From the NCBI RefSeq assembly GCF_041146395.1, contig NW_027182957.1:288501-352500 (forward strand): a stretch of DNA of 64,000 nucleotides. Direction: 5' to 3'. This document shows, piece after piece, positions 26,301 to 36,983 of this stretch. Positions within the stretch are counted from its first letter, which is position 1; each line of letters begins with the position of its first letter. This DNA is from Eulemur rufifrons. Its lineage: Eukaryota; Chordata; Mammalia; Primates; Lemuridae. The position numbers and the translations under genes were made by a program. Under the pieces are notes generated by a model. The model was not told the DNA's origin, did no database searches, and saw only the letters and a program-made list of their open reading frames with translations.

Positions 26301-29300
26301 TTTGGAAGAAGTACTAGAGTCATATATATGAACGCTTATATGGACGCAGAGAAAGCAACTATGGGGTGGTGTTTTGTAGGCCTGCTAAAATATAGTTTGG
26401 AAGAAGTTCGAAAGCAGACAGTCACTTAGAGAAAGCAACTCTCGGCGGTTCATTTTTCGGTCTGCTGAATTGTATTTTGAAAGAAATACCAGAGTCATAT
26501 ATTCAAAGGCTTACATTCATGCAGAGAAAGCAACTCTGGGGTGGTGTTTTCTAGGCATGCTAAACTCTAGTTTGGACGAAGTTTGAGAATCACATATAAG
26601 AAAGCTTAGAGTCGCTTAAAGCAAATCTCTGGGTGTGGAATGTAGGCGTGCTAAACTCTATTTTGGTTTCGGAGTGAGAGTCATATATGGGAAGGCTTAC
26701 ATTCACTCAGAGAAAGCAACGATGGTGTGGTGGTTTGTAGGCATACTGAACTCTAGTTTGGAAGAAGTAGGAGAATGATATATGGGAACGCTTACATTCA
26801 TGCAGAGAAAGCAATTATGGGGTGGCTTTTTTGTACCCATGCTAATCTCTAGTTTGGAAGAAGTTATATAGGAAAGCGTACACTCATTTATAGAAACCAA
26901 CTTTCGGGGGATGAAGGGTAGGCCTGCAAAACTCTACTTTGGAAGAAGTGGGAGAGTCATATTGGGGACCACGTACATTGACTCAGAGAAATTGAGGATG
27001 GGGTTGTGTTTTGTAGGCATACTAAACTCTAGTTTGGAGAAAGTACGAGAATCATATATAGGAACGCTTACATTCATGCAGAGAAAGCAACTATGGAGTG
27101 AGGTTTGTATGCCTACTAAACTATAGTTTGGAGGAAGTTTAGAATCTTATATAGCAAAGCTGACAGTCACCTAGAGAGAGCAACTCTTGGGAGATGGTTT
27201 CTAAGCCTGATAATTTGCACCAACTCTTAAAGTCAAGTATGGGAAGGTTTACATCCACTCAGAACGCAAGGTTTGGGTTGCAGTTTGTGGCCTTAATTGT
27301 AGTTCGGAAGAAGTAGGAAAGTCATATATATGAACGGTTACATTCACGCAGACAAACCAGCTATGGAGTGATGTGTGTATGCCTACTAAACTATAGTTTG
27401 GAGGATGTTCGAGAGTCATATCTGGAAAGCTTACAGTCATTTAGAGAAAGAAACTCTCGGGGGGTGGTTCGTAGGCCTGCTAAACTCTATTTTCAAAAAA
27501 GTGTTAAAATCATATACAGGAACCCTTACATTCACTCAGAGAAAGCAACGTTGGGGTGGCCGTTTGTGAGCATACTAAACTCTACTTTGGAAGAGGTACA
27601 AGAGACATAAATACGAACGCTTACATTAACACAGAGAAAGCAAATACGGGGTGCTGTAGTGCAGGCATGCTAAACTATAGATTGGAAGAAGTTCGAAAGC
27701 TGACAGTCACTTAGAGAAAGCAACTCTTGGCGGGTGATTTTTTAAGTCTGCTAAATTGTATTTTGAAAGACGTGTCAGAGTCTTATATACAAACGCTTAC
27801 ATTCATGCGTAGAAAGAAACTATGGGGTGATGTGTTGTGGGGATGCTAAACTGCAGTTTGGAAGAAGTTCGAGAGTGTTATGTAGGATAGCTTACAGTCA
27901 CCTAGAGAAAGCAACACTCAGGAGAGCTTTGCAAGCCTGCTAAACTCTAACAAGCAGCGATTGTGAGAGTCAAACATGGGAACGCTTACATTCACTCAGA
28001 GAACACAACGTTTGGGTGGTGGTTTGTAGGCATAATAACTGTAGTTCGGAAGAAGTAGGAGAGTCATATATGAACGGTTACATTCACGCAGAGAAAGCAA
28101 CTGTTGGGTGGCGTATGTATGCATGCTAATCTGTAGTTTGGAGGAATTTCGAGAGTCATATCTGGGGAAAATTACAGTCACTTAGAGAAAGCAACCATCG
28201 GGGGCCATTTTGTAGATCTGCTAAATTCTATTTTGAAAGAAGAATGAGAGTCATATATGGGAACGCTTATGATCACGAAGAGAAATCAACTATGGGGCGG
28301 TGTTTTGTTGGCATGCTAAACTGTAGTTTGGAAGAAGTTCGCGAGTCTTACATAGGAAAGTTTACAGTCACCCAGAGAAAGCAACTCTCGGGAGATTGTT
28401 TCTAAGCATGCTAAATTCTAGATTGCATCAATTGTGAGAGTCAAACATGGGAACGCTTACATTGACTCAGAGAACGCAACGTTTGGGTGGTGGTTTGTAA
28501 GCATTCTAAACTGTATTTTGGAGGAAGTAGGAGAGTCATATATACGAATGCTTACATTCACACAGAGAAAGCAACTCTGTGAACGTATTTTGTTGGCATG
28601 CTAAACTGTGGTTTGGAAGAAGTTCGAGAGCCTTACATAGGAAAGATTACAGTGACACAGAGAAAAACAAATCTCTGTAGTTTGTTGGTAGGTCTGCTAA
28701 ACTGTAATTTGGATGAAGTGTGAGAACGCTTGCATTCACTCACAGAAAGAACGTTGTCGTGATGGTTTGTAGGAATAAATGCTGTAGTTCAAAAGAAGTA
28801 GGAGAGTCATATATGAACGGTTACATTCACGCAGAGAAAGCAACTGTGGGGTGGCCTATGTAATCATCATAATCTAGTTTGGAGGAAGTTCGAGAGTCAT
28901 ATGTGGGAAAAATTAACGTCACCTAGAGAATTGGAACCATCGGGTGTTGTGTAGGTCTGCTAAATTCTATTTTGGAAGAAGAGTGAGAGTCATATATGGG
29001 AACGCTTATGTTGACTCAGAGAAATCAACGATGGGGCGCTGTATTGTTGGCATGCTAAACTGTAGTTTGGAAGAAGTTCGAGAGTCTTATATAGGAAAGT
29101 TTACAATCACCTAGAGAAAGCAACTCACAGGAGGTGGTTTGTGGGCCGCTAAACTCTAATTTGGATGAAGTGAAAGAGGCATACATGGATACGCTTCATT
29201 CACTCAGAGAAAGGTAAATTGGGTGCCGGTTTGTAGGTATACTAACTCCAGTTTGGAAGAAGTACGAGAGTCATATATATGAACGATTATATGGACGCAG

Positions 29301-30341
29301 AGAAAGCAACTATGGGGTGGTGTTTTGTAGGCATGATAAAATATAATTTGGAAGAAGTTCGAAAGCTGACAGTGACTTAGAGAAAGCAACTCTTGGCGGT
29401 TGATTTTGAGGTCTGCTAAATTGTATTTTGATAGAAGTACAAGAGTCATATATAAAATCGCTTATATTTATGCTGAGAAAGAAACTATGTGGTGATGTTT
29501 TGTTGGCGTGCTGAAATGTAGTTTCGAAGAAGTTCGACAGTCTTTTATAGGAAAGCTTACAGTCCCCCAGAGGAAGCAACTTTCGAGAGATAGTTTGTAA
29601 GCCTGCTAAACTCTACTTTGCATCATTTGGAACAGTCATACTTGGGAACGCTAACATTCTCTCAGAGAACGCAACGTTTGGTTGGTTGTTTGTAAGCATA
29701 CTAAACTGTATTTTGGAAGAAGTAGCAGAGTCATATATATGAGTGCTTACATTCACGCAGAGAGGGCAACTATGGGGTGGTGTTTTGTAGGCATGCAAAT
29801 CTCTAGTTGCGAAGAAGTTAAGAGTAATAGGAAAGCTTACAGTCTCACAGAGAAAGCAACCCTTGGGGGCCGGTTTGTAGTTCTGCTAAATTCTATTTTG
29901 GATGAAGTGTGAATCATAAATGGGAACGCTAACATTCACTCAGAGAAAGCAAGGTTGCGGTGGTGATTTTTAGTCACACTAAACTGGAGTTTGGAGGAAG
30001 TACGAGAATAAAAGAATGCTTACATTCACTCAGAAAAAGCAACGTTGGGGAGGTGGTTGGTAGGTGTACTATACTTTGGAAGAAGTACGAGCGTGATGCA
30101 TAGGAACGCTTACATTCACGCAAACTATGGGGTGGCCTTTTGTTGGCATGCTAAACTATGTCCCAAAGTCATATATAGGAAAGCTTATAGTGAGAGAAAG
30201 CAACTCTCGGGTGGTGTTTTGTAGGTCCGGCAAATTGCATTTTGAAAGCAGTCCGAGATTCATATAAGGGAAGGCCTATATCCACTCAGAGAAAGCAATG
30301 TTAGGCTGGTGGTTTGTAGGCATACTAAACTGTATTTTGGA
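20361..30341 (+). repeat. 95-bp satellite array, left arm (forward)
   Basis: Roughly 105 tandem monomers of 94-97 bp (for example one repeat spacing of 94 bp from 26103 to 26197). The consensus order is TTTGTAGGCATGCTAAACT, CTAGTTTGGAAGAAGT, CGAGAGTCATATATAGGAA, CGCTTACATTCACTCAGAG, AAAGCAAC and a G-rich GGGGTGGT tail. Monomers differ by about 10-25%, with short deletions common. Many stretches alternate ACATTCAC-CAGAGAAAG monomers with ACAGTCAC-TAGAGAAAG monomers whose tail is ACTCTCGGG. Higher-order repetition is visible in the interior. A period near 96 bp keeps one frame open over several monomers, giving 60-95-codon frames that are not genes. Confidence 0.95.
24300..28010 (+). repeat. 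Higher-order repeat structure within the satellite
   Basis: Blocks of many monomers recur with the same private variants. 24,301-24,960 matches 26,521-27,125 (offset about 2.2 kb). 24,981-25,450 matches 27,461-27,930 (offset about 2.48 kb). 25,529-26,400 matches about 28,485-29,340 (offset about 2.95 kb). 23,405-23,600 matches 25,525-25,735 (about 2.1 kb). A diagnostic monomer with AATTGTGAGAGTCAAACATG appears near 23,355, 25,470 and 28,430, with a close variant near 27,958. Changing offsets show that whole monomers were gained or lost after duplication. Confidence 0.75.
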
Positions 30342-30360
30342 ACTCATATGTATGACTCTC
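30335..30360. other. Satellite inversion junction
   Basis: Forward monomer sequence ends at ACTGTATTTTGG (30,329-30,340) and inverted sequence begins at once with CTCATATGTATGACTCTC. There is no spacer and no foreign insert. The self-complementary hexamer CATATG sits at 30,345-30,350. The left-arm monomers next to the junction (about 28,460-30,340) have no obvious mirror partner in the right arm, so the centre is asymmetric. Confidence 0.85.
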
Positions 30361-33300
30361 ACACTTGATCCAAATTAGAGTTCACCAGGCCTATAAACCA
30401 CATCCTGAGAGTTGCTTTCTCTAGGTGAATGTAAGCTTTCCTATGTAAAACTCTCGAACTTCTTCCAAACTAAAGTTTAGCATGCCAACAATACACCACC
30501 GCATCGTTGCTTTCTCTGAGTGAACATAAGCATTCCCTTATATGAATCACTTTTTCCAAAATAGAATTTAGCAGACCTACAAACCAGTCCCCGATGGTTG
30601 ATTTAGCTATGTGACTATAATTTTCCCCAGATATGACTCTCAAACTTCCTCCAAAGTATAGATTAACATGCGTACATACACCACCCAACAGTTTCTTTCT
30701 CTGCGTGAATGTAACTGTTCATATATATGACTCTCCTACTTCTTCCGACCTACAGTTATTATGCCTACAAACCACCACCCAAACGTTGTGTTCTCTCCGT
30801 GAATGTAAGCTTTCCCATATTTGACTCTCACAATTGCTGCTAATTAGTGTTTAGAGGCTTGCAAAGCTGTCCCGAGTGTTGTTTTCTCTAGGTGACTGTA
30901 GCTATCCTATATAACACTCTGGAAGTCCTTTCAAACTGCAGTTTAGCATGCCAACAACACATCACCCCATAGTTTCTTTCTCTGCATAAATGTAAGCGTT
31001 TGTATATATGACTCTTGTACGTCTTTCAAAATACAATTTAGCAGACCTAAAAATCACCCGCCAAGAGTTGCTTTCTCTAAGTGACTGTCAGCTTTCGAAC
31101 TTCTTCCAATCTATAGTTTAGCATGCCTGCACTACAGCACCCCGTATTTGCTTTCTCTGTGTTAATGTAAGCGTTCTTATGTATGTCTCTCGTACTTCTT
31201 CCAAAGTAGAGTTTAGTATGCTAAAAAACGGCCACCCCAACGTTGCTTTCTCTGAGTGAATGTAAGCGTTCCTGTATATGATTCGAACACTTCATTGAAA
31301 ATAGAGTTTAGCAGGCCTACGAACCACTCCCAGAGAGTTGCTTTCTCTAAATGACTGTAAGCTTTCCAGATATGACTCTCGAACATCCTCCAATCTATCG
31401 TTTAGTAGGCATACAAACATCACTCCATAGTTGCTTTCTCTGCATGAGTGTAAGCGTTCCTATAAATGATTCTCGTACTTCTTCCAAACTAGTGTTTAGT
31501 ATGCCTACAAACCACAACCCCATCGTTGATTTCTCCGAGTGAATATACCCAGTCCCCCATATGACTCTCCCCCTTCTTCCAAAGTAGAGTTTTGCAGGCC
31601 TACAAACCATCCCCCGAAAGTTGGTTTCTATAAATGACGGTACGCTTTCCTATATATTACTCTTTAACTTCTTGCAAAATAGAGATTTGCATGGCTACAA
31701 AAAGGCCACCCCATAATTGCTTTCTCTGCATGAATGTAAGCGTTCCCATATATCATTCTCCTACTTCTTCCAAACTAGAGTTCAGTACGCCTACAAACGA
31801 CCACACCATCGTTGCTTTCTCTGAGTGAATGTAAGCCTTCCCATATATGACTCTCACTCTGAAACCAAAATAGAGTTTGGCACACCTACATTCCACACCC
31901 AGAGATTTGCTTTAAGCGACTCTAAGCTTTCTTATATGTGATTCTCAAACTTCGTCCAAACTAGAGTTTAGCATGCCTAGAAACCACCCCACAGTTGCTT
32001 TCTCTGCATGAATGTAAGCGTTCATATACATGACTCTCGTACTTCCTCCAAAATACAGTTTAGAATGCCTACAAACCACCACCCAAACGTTGCGTTCTCT
32101 GAATGAATGAAAGCATTCCCATGTTTGACTCTCACAATTGATGCAAAGTAGAGTTTAGCAGGCCAAGAAAGGCTCTCCCGAGAGTTGCTTTCTCTAGGTG
32201 ACTGTAAGCTTTCCTAAATAAGACTCTCCAACTTCTTCCAAACTACAGGTTAACATGCCCACAAAACATCACCCCATGGTTTTTTCTTTGCATGAATGTA
32301 AGCATTAGTATATATGACTCTGGTACTTCTTTCAAAATACAATTTAGCAGACTTAAAAATCACCCACCAAGAGTTGCTTTCTCTAAATGACTGTTCAGGT
32401 TTGGAACTTCTTCCAAACTATAGCATGCTTACAAAACACCACCCCGTAGTTGCTTTCTCTGTGTGAATGTAAGCATTCCCAAATATCATTCTCGTACTTC
32501 TTCCAAACTATTTAGTATGCCTACAAAAACCACCCCAGTGTTGTTTCTCTGAGGGAATGTAAGCGGTCCCATGTTTGACTCTCACACTTCATCCAAATTA
32601 GAGTTTAGCATGTGTACAAAAAAATCTCCCGAGAGTTGCTTTCCCTAGGTGACGGTAATCTTTCCTGTATAAGGTTCTCCAACTTCTTCCAAACTGCAGT
32701 TTAGCATGCCTACAAAACCTGACGCCATAAGTGCTTTCTCTGTGTGAATGTAAGTGTTCCTATATAGGACTCTCGTACTTCTTCCAAACTACAGTTTAGT
32801 ATGCCCTACAAACCACCACCCAAACGTTGTTTTCTCTGAGTGAATGTAAGCGTTCCCATATATGACTGTCACACTTCAACCAAAATAACTCTATTTCAAC
32901 CAAAATAACTCTACATTCCACACCCAGAGAGTTGCTTTCTCTACGTGACTTTAAACTTTCCTATATATGACTCTCAAACTTCGTCCAAACTAGAGTTTTG
33001 CAAGCCTACAAAACACCACCCCATAGTTGCATTCGGTGCCGGAATGTAAGCGGTTCTACGTGTGATTCTCTTGCTTCTTCTAGGAACCACAACCACAACG
33101 TTGCTTTCACTGAGTTCCCATATATTATTCTAACACTTCATTGAAAATAGAGTTTAGCAGGCCTACGAAACACCCCCGAGGGTTGCTTTCTCTAAGTGAC
33201 TGTAAGCTTCCCAGATATGGCTCTCGAACTTCCTCCAAACTATATTTTAGTAGGCATACAAACATCACTCCATAGTTGCTTTCTCTGCGTGAAGGTAAGC

Positions 33301-35115
33301 TTTCCTATATACGATTCTCGTACTTCTTCCAAACTAGAGTTGACTATGCCTACAAATCACAATCCCATCGTTGATTTCTCTCAGTGAATGCACGCGGTCC
33401 CCAATATGACTCTCTCCCACTTCCAAACTGGAGTTTTGCAGGTGTACAAAACATCCCCCGAGAGTTGGTTTCTATGACTGTACCCTTTCCTATATATTAC
33501 TCCTTAACTTCTTCCAAACTAGAGATTAGCATGGCTACAAAAACGCCACCCCATAATTGCTTTCTCTACACGAATGTAAGCGTTCCCATATATCATTCTC
33601 CTACTTCTTCCAAACTAGAGTTTAGTATGCCTACAAACCACCACGCCGTCGTTGCTTTCTCTGAGGGAATGTAAGCCTTCCCATATATGACTCTCACTCT
33701 TAAACCAAAATAGAGTTTAGCAGGCCTACATTCCACACCCAGAGATTTGCTTTCTCTAAGTGACTCTAAGCTTTCTTATATGTGATTCTCAAACTTCGTC
33801 CAAACTTGAGTTTAGCATGCCTATAAAACTCCACCCCATAGTTACTTTCAGTGCGTCAAAATGTATGTGCTCCTATATGTGATTCTCGTGCTTCTTCCAA
33901 ACTGCAGTTTAGTAAGCCTACAAAAAAACCCATCATTGCTTTCTCTGAGTGAATGTAAGCGTTCTCATATATGACTCTCACACTTCAACCAAAACAGGGT
34001 TTTGCAGGCCTACAAACCACCCGCCAAAACTTGCTTTTTCAAAGTGGCTGTTACCTTTCCTATATAGGACTCTGGAACTTCTCCCAAGCTAGACTTTAAT
34101 ATGTCTACCTGACACTACTCCGTAGTTGCTCTCGCTGTGTGAATGTAAGCGTTCCTATATATGAGTCTTGTACCTCTTCTTAACTAACATCTGGCATGCC
34201 AAAATAACACTCCCCGATAGTTGCTTTCTTTGAGTCAATGTAAACATTCCTATATATGTCTCTCGCACTTCTTCCAAACTAGAGTTGAATAAGTCTACAA
34301 ACCAATCCCCGACAGCTGTTTTCTCTGAACGAATTTAAGCGTTCCTATATATGACTATGGCACTTCCTCCAAACTAGAGTTTAGAAAGCCTGCACTCCAC
34401 CCCTGTTCGTTGCTTTCTCTAAGTTACTGTAAGTTTTCCTATACATGGCTCTCAAAATTTTCCAAACTAGAGTTAGCATGCCTACTATACACCTACACAT
34501 AATTGCTTTGTCTGAGTGAATATAAGCCTTCCTATATATGACTGTCGCACTTTTTCCAAATTAGAGTGTAGCCAGCCTGGAAAGCACCCCTTATAGTTGC
34601 TTTCATTGAGTGAATGTTAACATTCCTATGTATGACTCTCGCAACTTTTCCAATCTAAGATTTTAGCAATGCTACAAATCCCCCGCCGAGAGTTCCTATA
34701 CATAACTGTCCTCTTTTTCCAAGCTAGAGTTTAGGAAGCCTAGAATCCGTCCCCCCGTAGACGCTTTATGTGAATGTAAGCGTTCCTATATATGACTCTC
34801 GCCTTCCTCCAAACTAGAGCTTAGCAAGCCTACAAACCGACTCCCTATAATTGCTTTCTCTGAATGAATGATATCCTTCCTATATAAGACTCTCGAACTT
34901 CTTCCAAACCAGAGTTTAACAAGCCAAAAAAGCACCCCCCATAGATGCTTCCTCTAACTCAAGGCTAATATTCCTATATATGATTCAGCTTCTTCATCCA
35001 AACTAGAGTAAGGCAAGCCTACAAATCACACATCAATAGTTGCTTTCTATAAGTAAATGTAAGCATCCCTATATATGACTATAGCAATTCTTCCAAACTG
35101 GAGTTTAGCAAGCCT
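30342..35115 (-). repeat. 95-bp satellite array, right arm (inverted)
   Basis: About 50 monomers of the same satellite, now reading CTTCTTCCAAACTAGAGTTTAGCATGCC and onward on the given strand. The outer part, about 32,130-35,115, is the reverse complement of 20,361-23,350 with coordinates summing to about 55,474. Inside that the arms lose register: the right arm lacks about 0.83 kb relative to left 23,350-24,480 and a further stretch of left-arm higher-order repeat. Identity to the left arm is high but not perfect, with scattered substitutions, so this is not a sequencing fold-back. Confidence 0.93.
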
Positions 35116-35262
35116 ACAGACCCCAGGACTCCACTCCATAGTACCCTGGGCATTGGCGCCTGCCTGTCATGCAGGACATAGGGGCGGACGCTCATCTCAG
35201 ACACGGCATTGGTGGATTGTAGGCTTTTTTAAGTTTTTGAATTGAAGAACTCTGAGAATTGG
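35113..35262 (-). repeat. Cassette D, right (inverted) copy
   Basis: Reverse complement of 20,215-20,362 with a few substitutions (for example GACACGGCATTGG here, against CCAATGCCATGTC on the left). It joins the satellite at the same base as the left copy, so the D-satellite junction existed before the region was duplicated in inverted form. Confidence 0.8.
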
Positions 35263-35509
35263 AATTCAGTTTAGGGTAAGGTTAGGTGTTAGGGACTAGG
35301 AATAGATTTAGGGGTTAGGGTTTTAGGTTAGAATTAGGGTTAGGATTACTGTTAGGGTTAGAGATTAGGATTATGTTTAGTGGTTGGGTTTAGGTTTAGG
35401 GTGAGAGGCAAGAGTAAGGGTCAGGGATTAGGGTTACTGTTAGGAGTTAGATTCGGGGCTTACGAAGGGTTTGGTTTAGTGATAGGGTTAGGGCTTACGT
35501 TTAACGGTG

Positions 35510-35649
35510 TGTGTTAGGGCACGGGCCCCGTCTAATGTACGGGGCACTGTGGGTGTGGAGCAAGGCTGCGTCCCCACTTCATCTTACCCTGGGTGTTGGG
35601 CTTCAACTGTCACGCAGGACAAAGGCAGAGGCTCATGAAACGCATGGTT
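35510..35649 (-). repeat. Cassette C, right (inverted) copy
   Basis: Mirror of 19,826-19,962; both ends obey the same coordinate sum (about 55,474) as the outer satellite arms. It differs by several substitutions and one-base indels, for example GGGCCCCGTCTAATGTAC here where the left copy implies GGGCCCTGTCTAACGTAC. Confidence 0.8.
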
Positions 35650-36246
35650 AGGATTAAGGTTTAAGGTTAGGGTCAAGGTTGAGGGTTAGGGTGAGGGTTA
35701 ACAGTTAGAGTTAGGGTAAGGGGGTTAGGGATAGGGTTAGGGTTAAGGGTTAGGTTTATGGTTCAGGTTTAAGGTTAGCATTAGAGGGTAGGGTTAGTGT
35801 AACTGTAGGTCAGTGTTGCGGTTAGATCTCTAGGCATTAGGGTAAAGGTCAGGGTTAGGGTTAAGAGTTAGGGTTAAGTTTAATGGTTAAGGATTGGGAT
35901 TAGGGTTGAGGGTTAGGGTTAAGATTATGGGTAATGACTCAGGATCAAAGGTTAGGGTTATTTTTAGGCGTAGGGTTAGCGTAAGGGGTTAGGGTTAGTG
36001 TTAGTGTTGTTGGTAGGGTTAAGGTTAGGGTTGGCGTTTCAGAATTAGGGATTAGGTGTTATGGTTATGGCTAGGAGTTAGCGTTAGATTTACGGTACAG
36101 GTCTTGTTCTCAGGGTGTCATGCATTAACGTTAAGATAAGGGGTTAAAGTTAGGGTTACGGTGAGCTTTACCTGTTAAGGTGAGCAGTAGGATCAGGGTT
36201 AGGTGTTATGTTCTGGGTTAGGGTTATGGGTGAGGGGTAGGGTTTA

Positions 36247-36450
36247 TCCTTAGGGCACGGGCCCTGTATGCACTAGGAGGCGAAGTTAGGGGTCTGTGAT
36301 GGTCGCTGGGAACCCACTCTATCGCACGCAGTGTATGGGCCTCTGGGTTTCATGCAGGACACTGTGGCAGAGCGGGCTTTCATGCATGGCTTAGTAGGAT
36401 TGTAGGCTTTCAAAACTCTGAGAAAGCAAGAAGTCTGAGAATTAGATTTC
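36247..36450 (-). repeat. A cassette, gamma subtype
   Basis: Marked by GTATGCACTAGGAGGCGAAG and GATGGTCGCTGGGAACCC where other A copies have GTCTGCACTAGGCGGG and a C-poor linker. The same subtype occurs at 40,334 and, inverted, at 55,470, 58,869 and 62,303. The mirrored partner by module order is 58,869-59,073. Confidence 0.8.
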
Positions 36451-36768
36451 GGGTTAGGATTACGGCACGGTTTAGGGATGAAGATTAGTGGTTAGGGTGA
36501 GGGCTTAGGGTTAGGGGTTAGGGTTAGGGTTAGGGTTGCTGGTAGGGTGAAGGTTAGGTTTGACGTTTTAGAATTAGGGATGAGGTGTTATGGTTATGAC
36601 TATGGTTTAGGATTAGAATTACGGGATAGGGCTTCTTCTCAAGGTGTTATGCATTCACGTTAAGTTAAGGGGCTAAGTTAGGGTTACGGGGAGGTTTATG
36701 TTTTAAGGTGAGCAATAGGATCAGGGTTAGGTGTTATGTTCAGGGTGAGGGTTATCTGTTAGGGGTAG

Positions 36769-36983
36769 TGTTTATACTTAGCGTACGGGCCCTGTCTGCA
36801 CTGGGCGGGGGGCGGGGGTTAGGGGGATGGGATTGTCCCCGGGAACCCACTCTATCATACGCTAGGTATGGGCTCCTGGGTTTCATGCAGGACACAGTGG
36901 CAGAGCCCCCTTTTACTCATGGCATGGGAGGATTGTAGGCTTTCTAAACTCTGAGAAAGCAAGAACTCTGAGAATTAGATTTA
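36769..36983 (-). repeat. A cassette, beta subtype
   Basis: Marked by TTTATACTTAGCGTACGGGC and CACTGGGCGG, and by CCTTTTACTCATGGCATGGG in place of CCTTTCACGCATGG. It follows the gamma copy by about 0.5 kb, the same spacing as the inverted pairs at 54,938/55,470, 58,338/58,869 and 61,772/62,303. The 76-codon plus-strand frame across it is the cassette read through flanking hexamers. Confidence 0.8.

Noticed and set aside
30335..30360. Sequencing fold-back chimera as the cause of the satellite palindrome
   Set aside because: The arms differ by scattered substitutions, a 0.8-kb indel and loss of higher-order repeat. A fold-back read would give near-identical arms. Not fully excluded without reads.
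21799..33674. Frames of 61-96 codons with repeated FPIYDSxTSSKLEFSMPTNHH-like segments on both satellite arms
   Set aside because: The peptide repeats every 32 residues because the satellite period is near 96 bp. Frames start and stop at random monomers and appear on both strands.
20361..35115. A tRNA- or SINE-like B box (AAGTTCGAGAGTC resembles GGTTCGANTCC)
   Set aside because: Only the TTCGA core fits. The final CC is absent, no A box is found at the right distance, and there is no poly-A or tRNA fold. Chance similarity is more likely.
20361..35115. A CENP-B box in the satellite
   Set aside because: I looked for TTCG-4-A-2-CGGG spacing near the TTCGAGAG and CTCGGG motifs; the monomers do not place these elements at the needed distance.
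20361..35115. A CRISPR array (regular repeat with variable parts)
   Set aside because: The whole 95-bp monomer is repeated and varies gradually. There is no split into constant repeats and unrelated spacers, and the setting is eukaryotic telomere-derived DNA.
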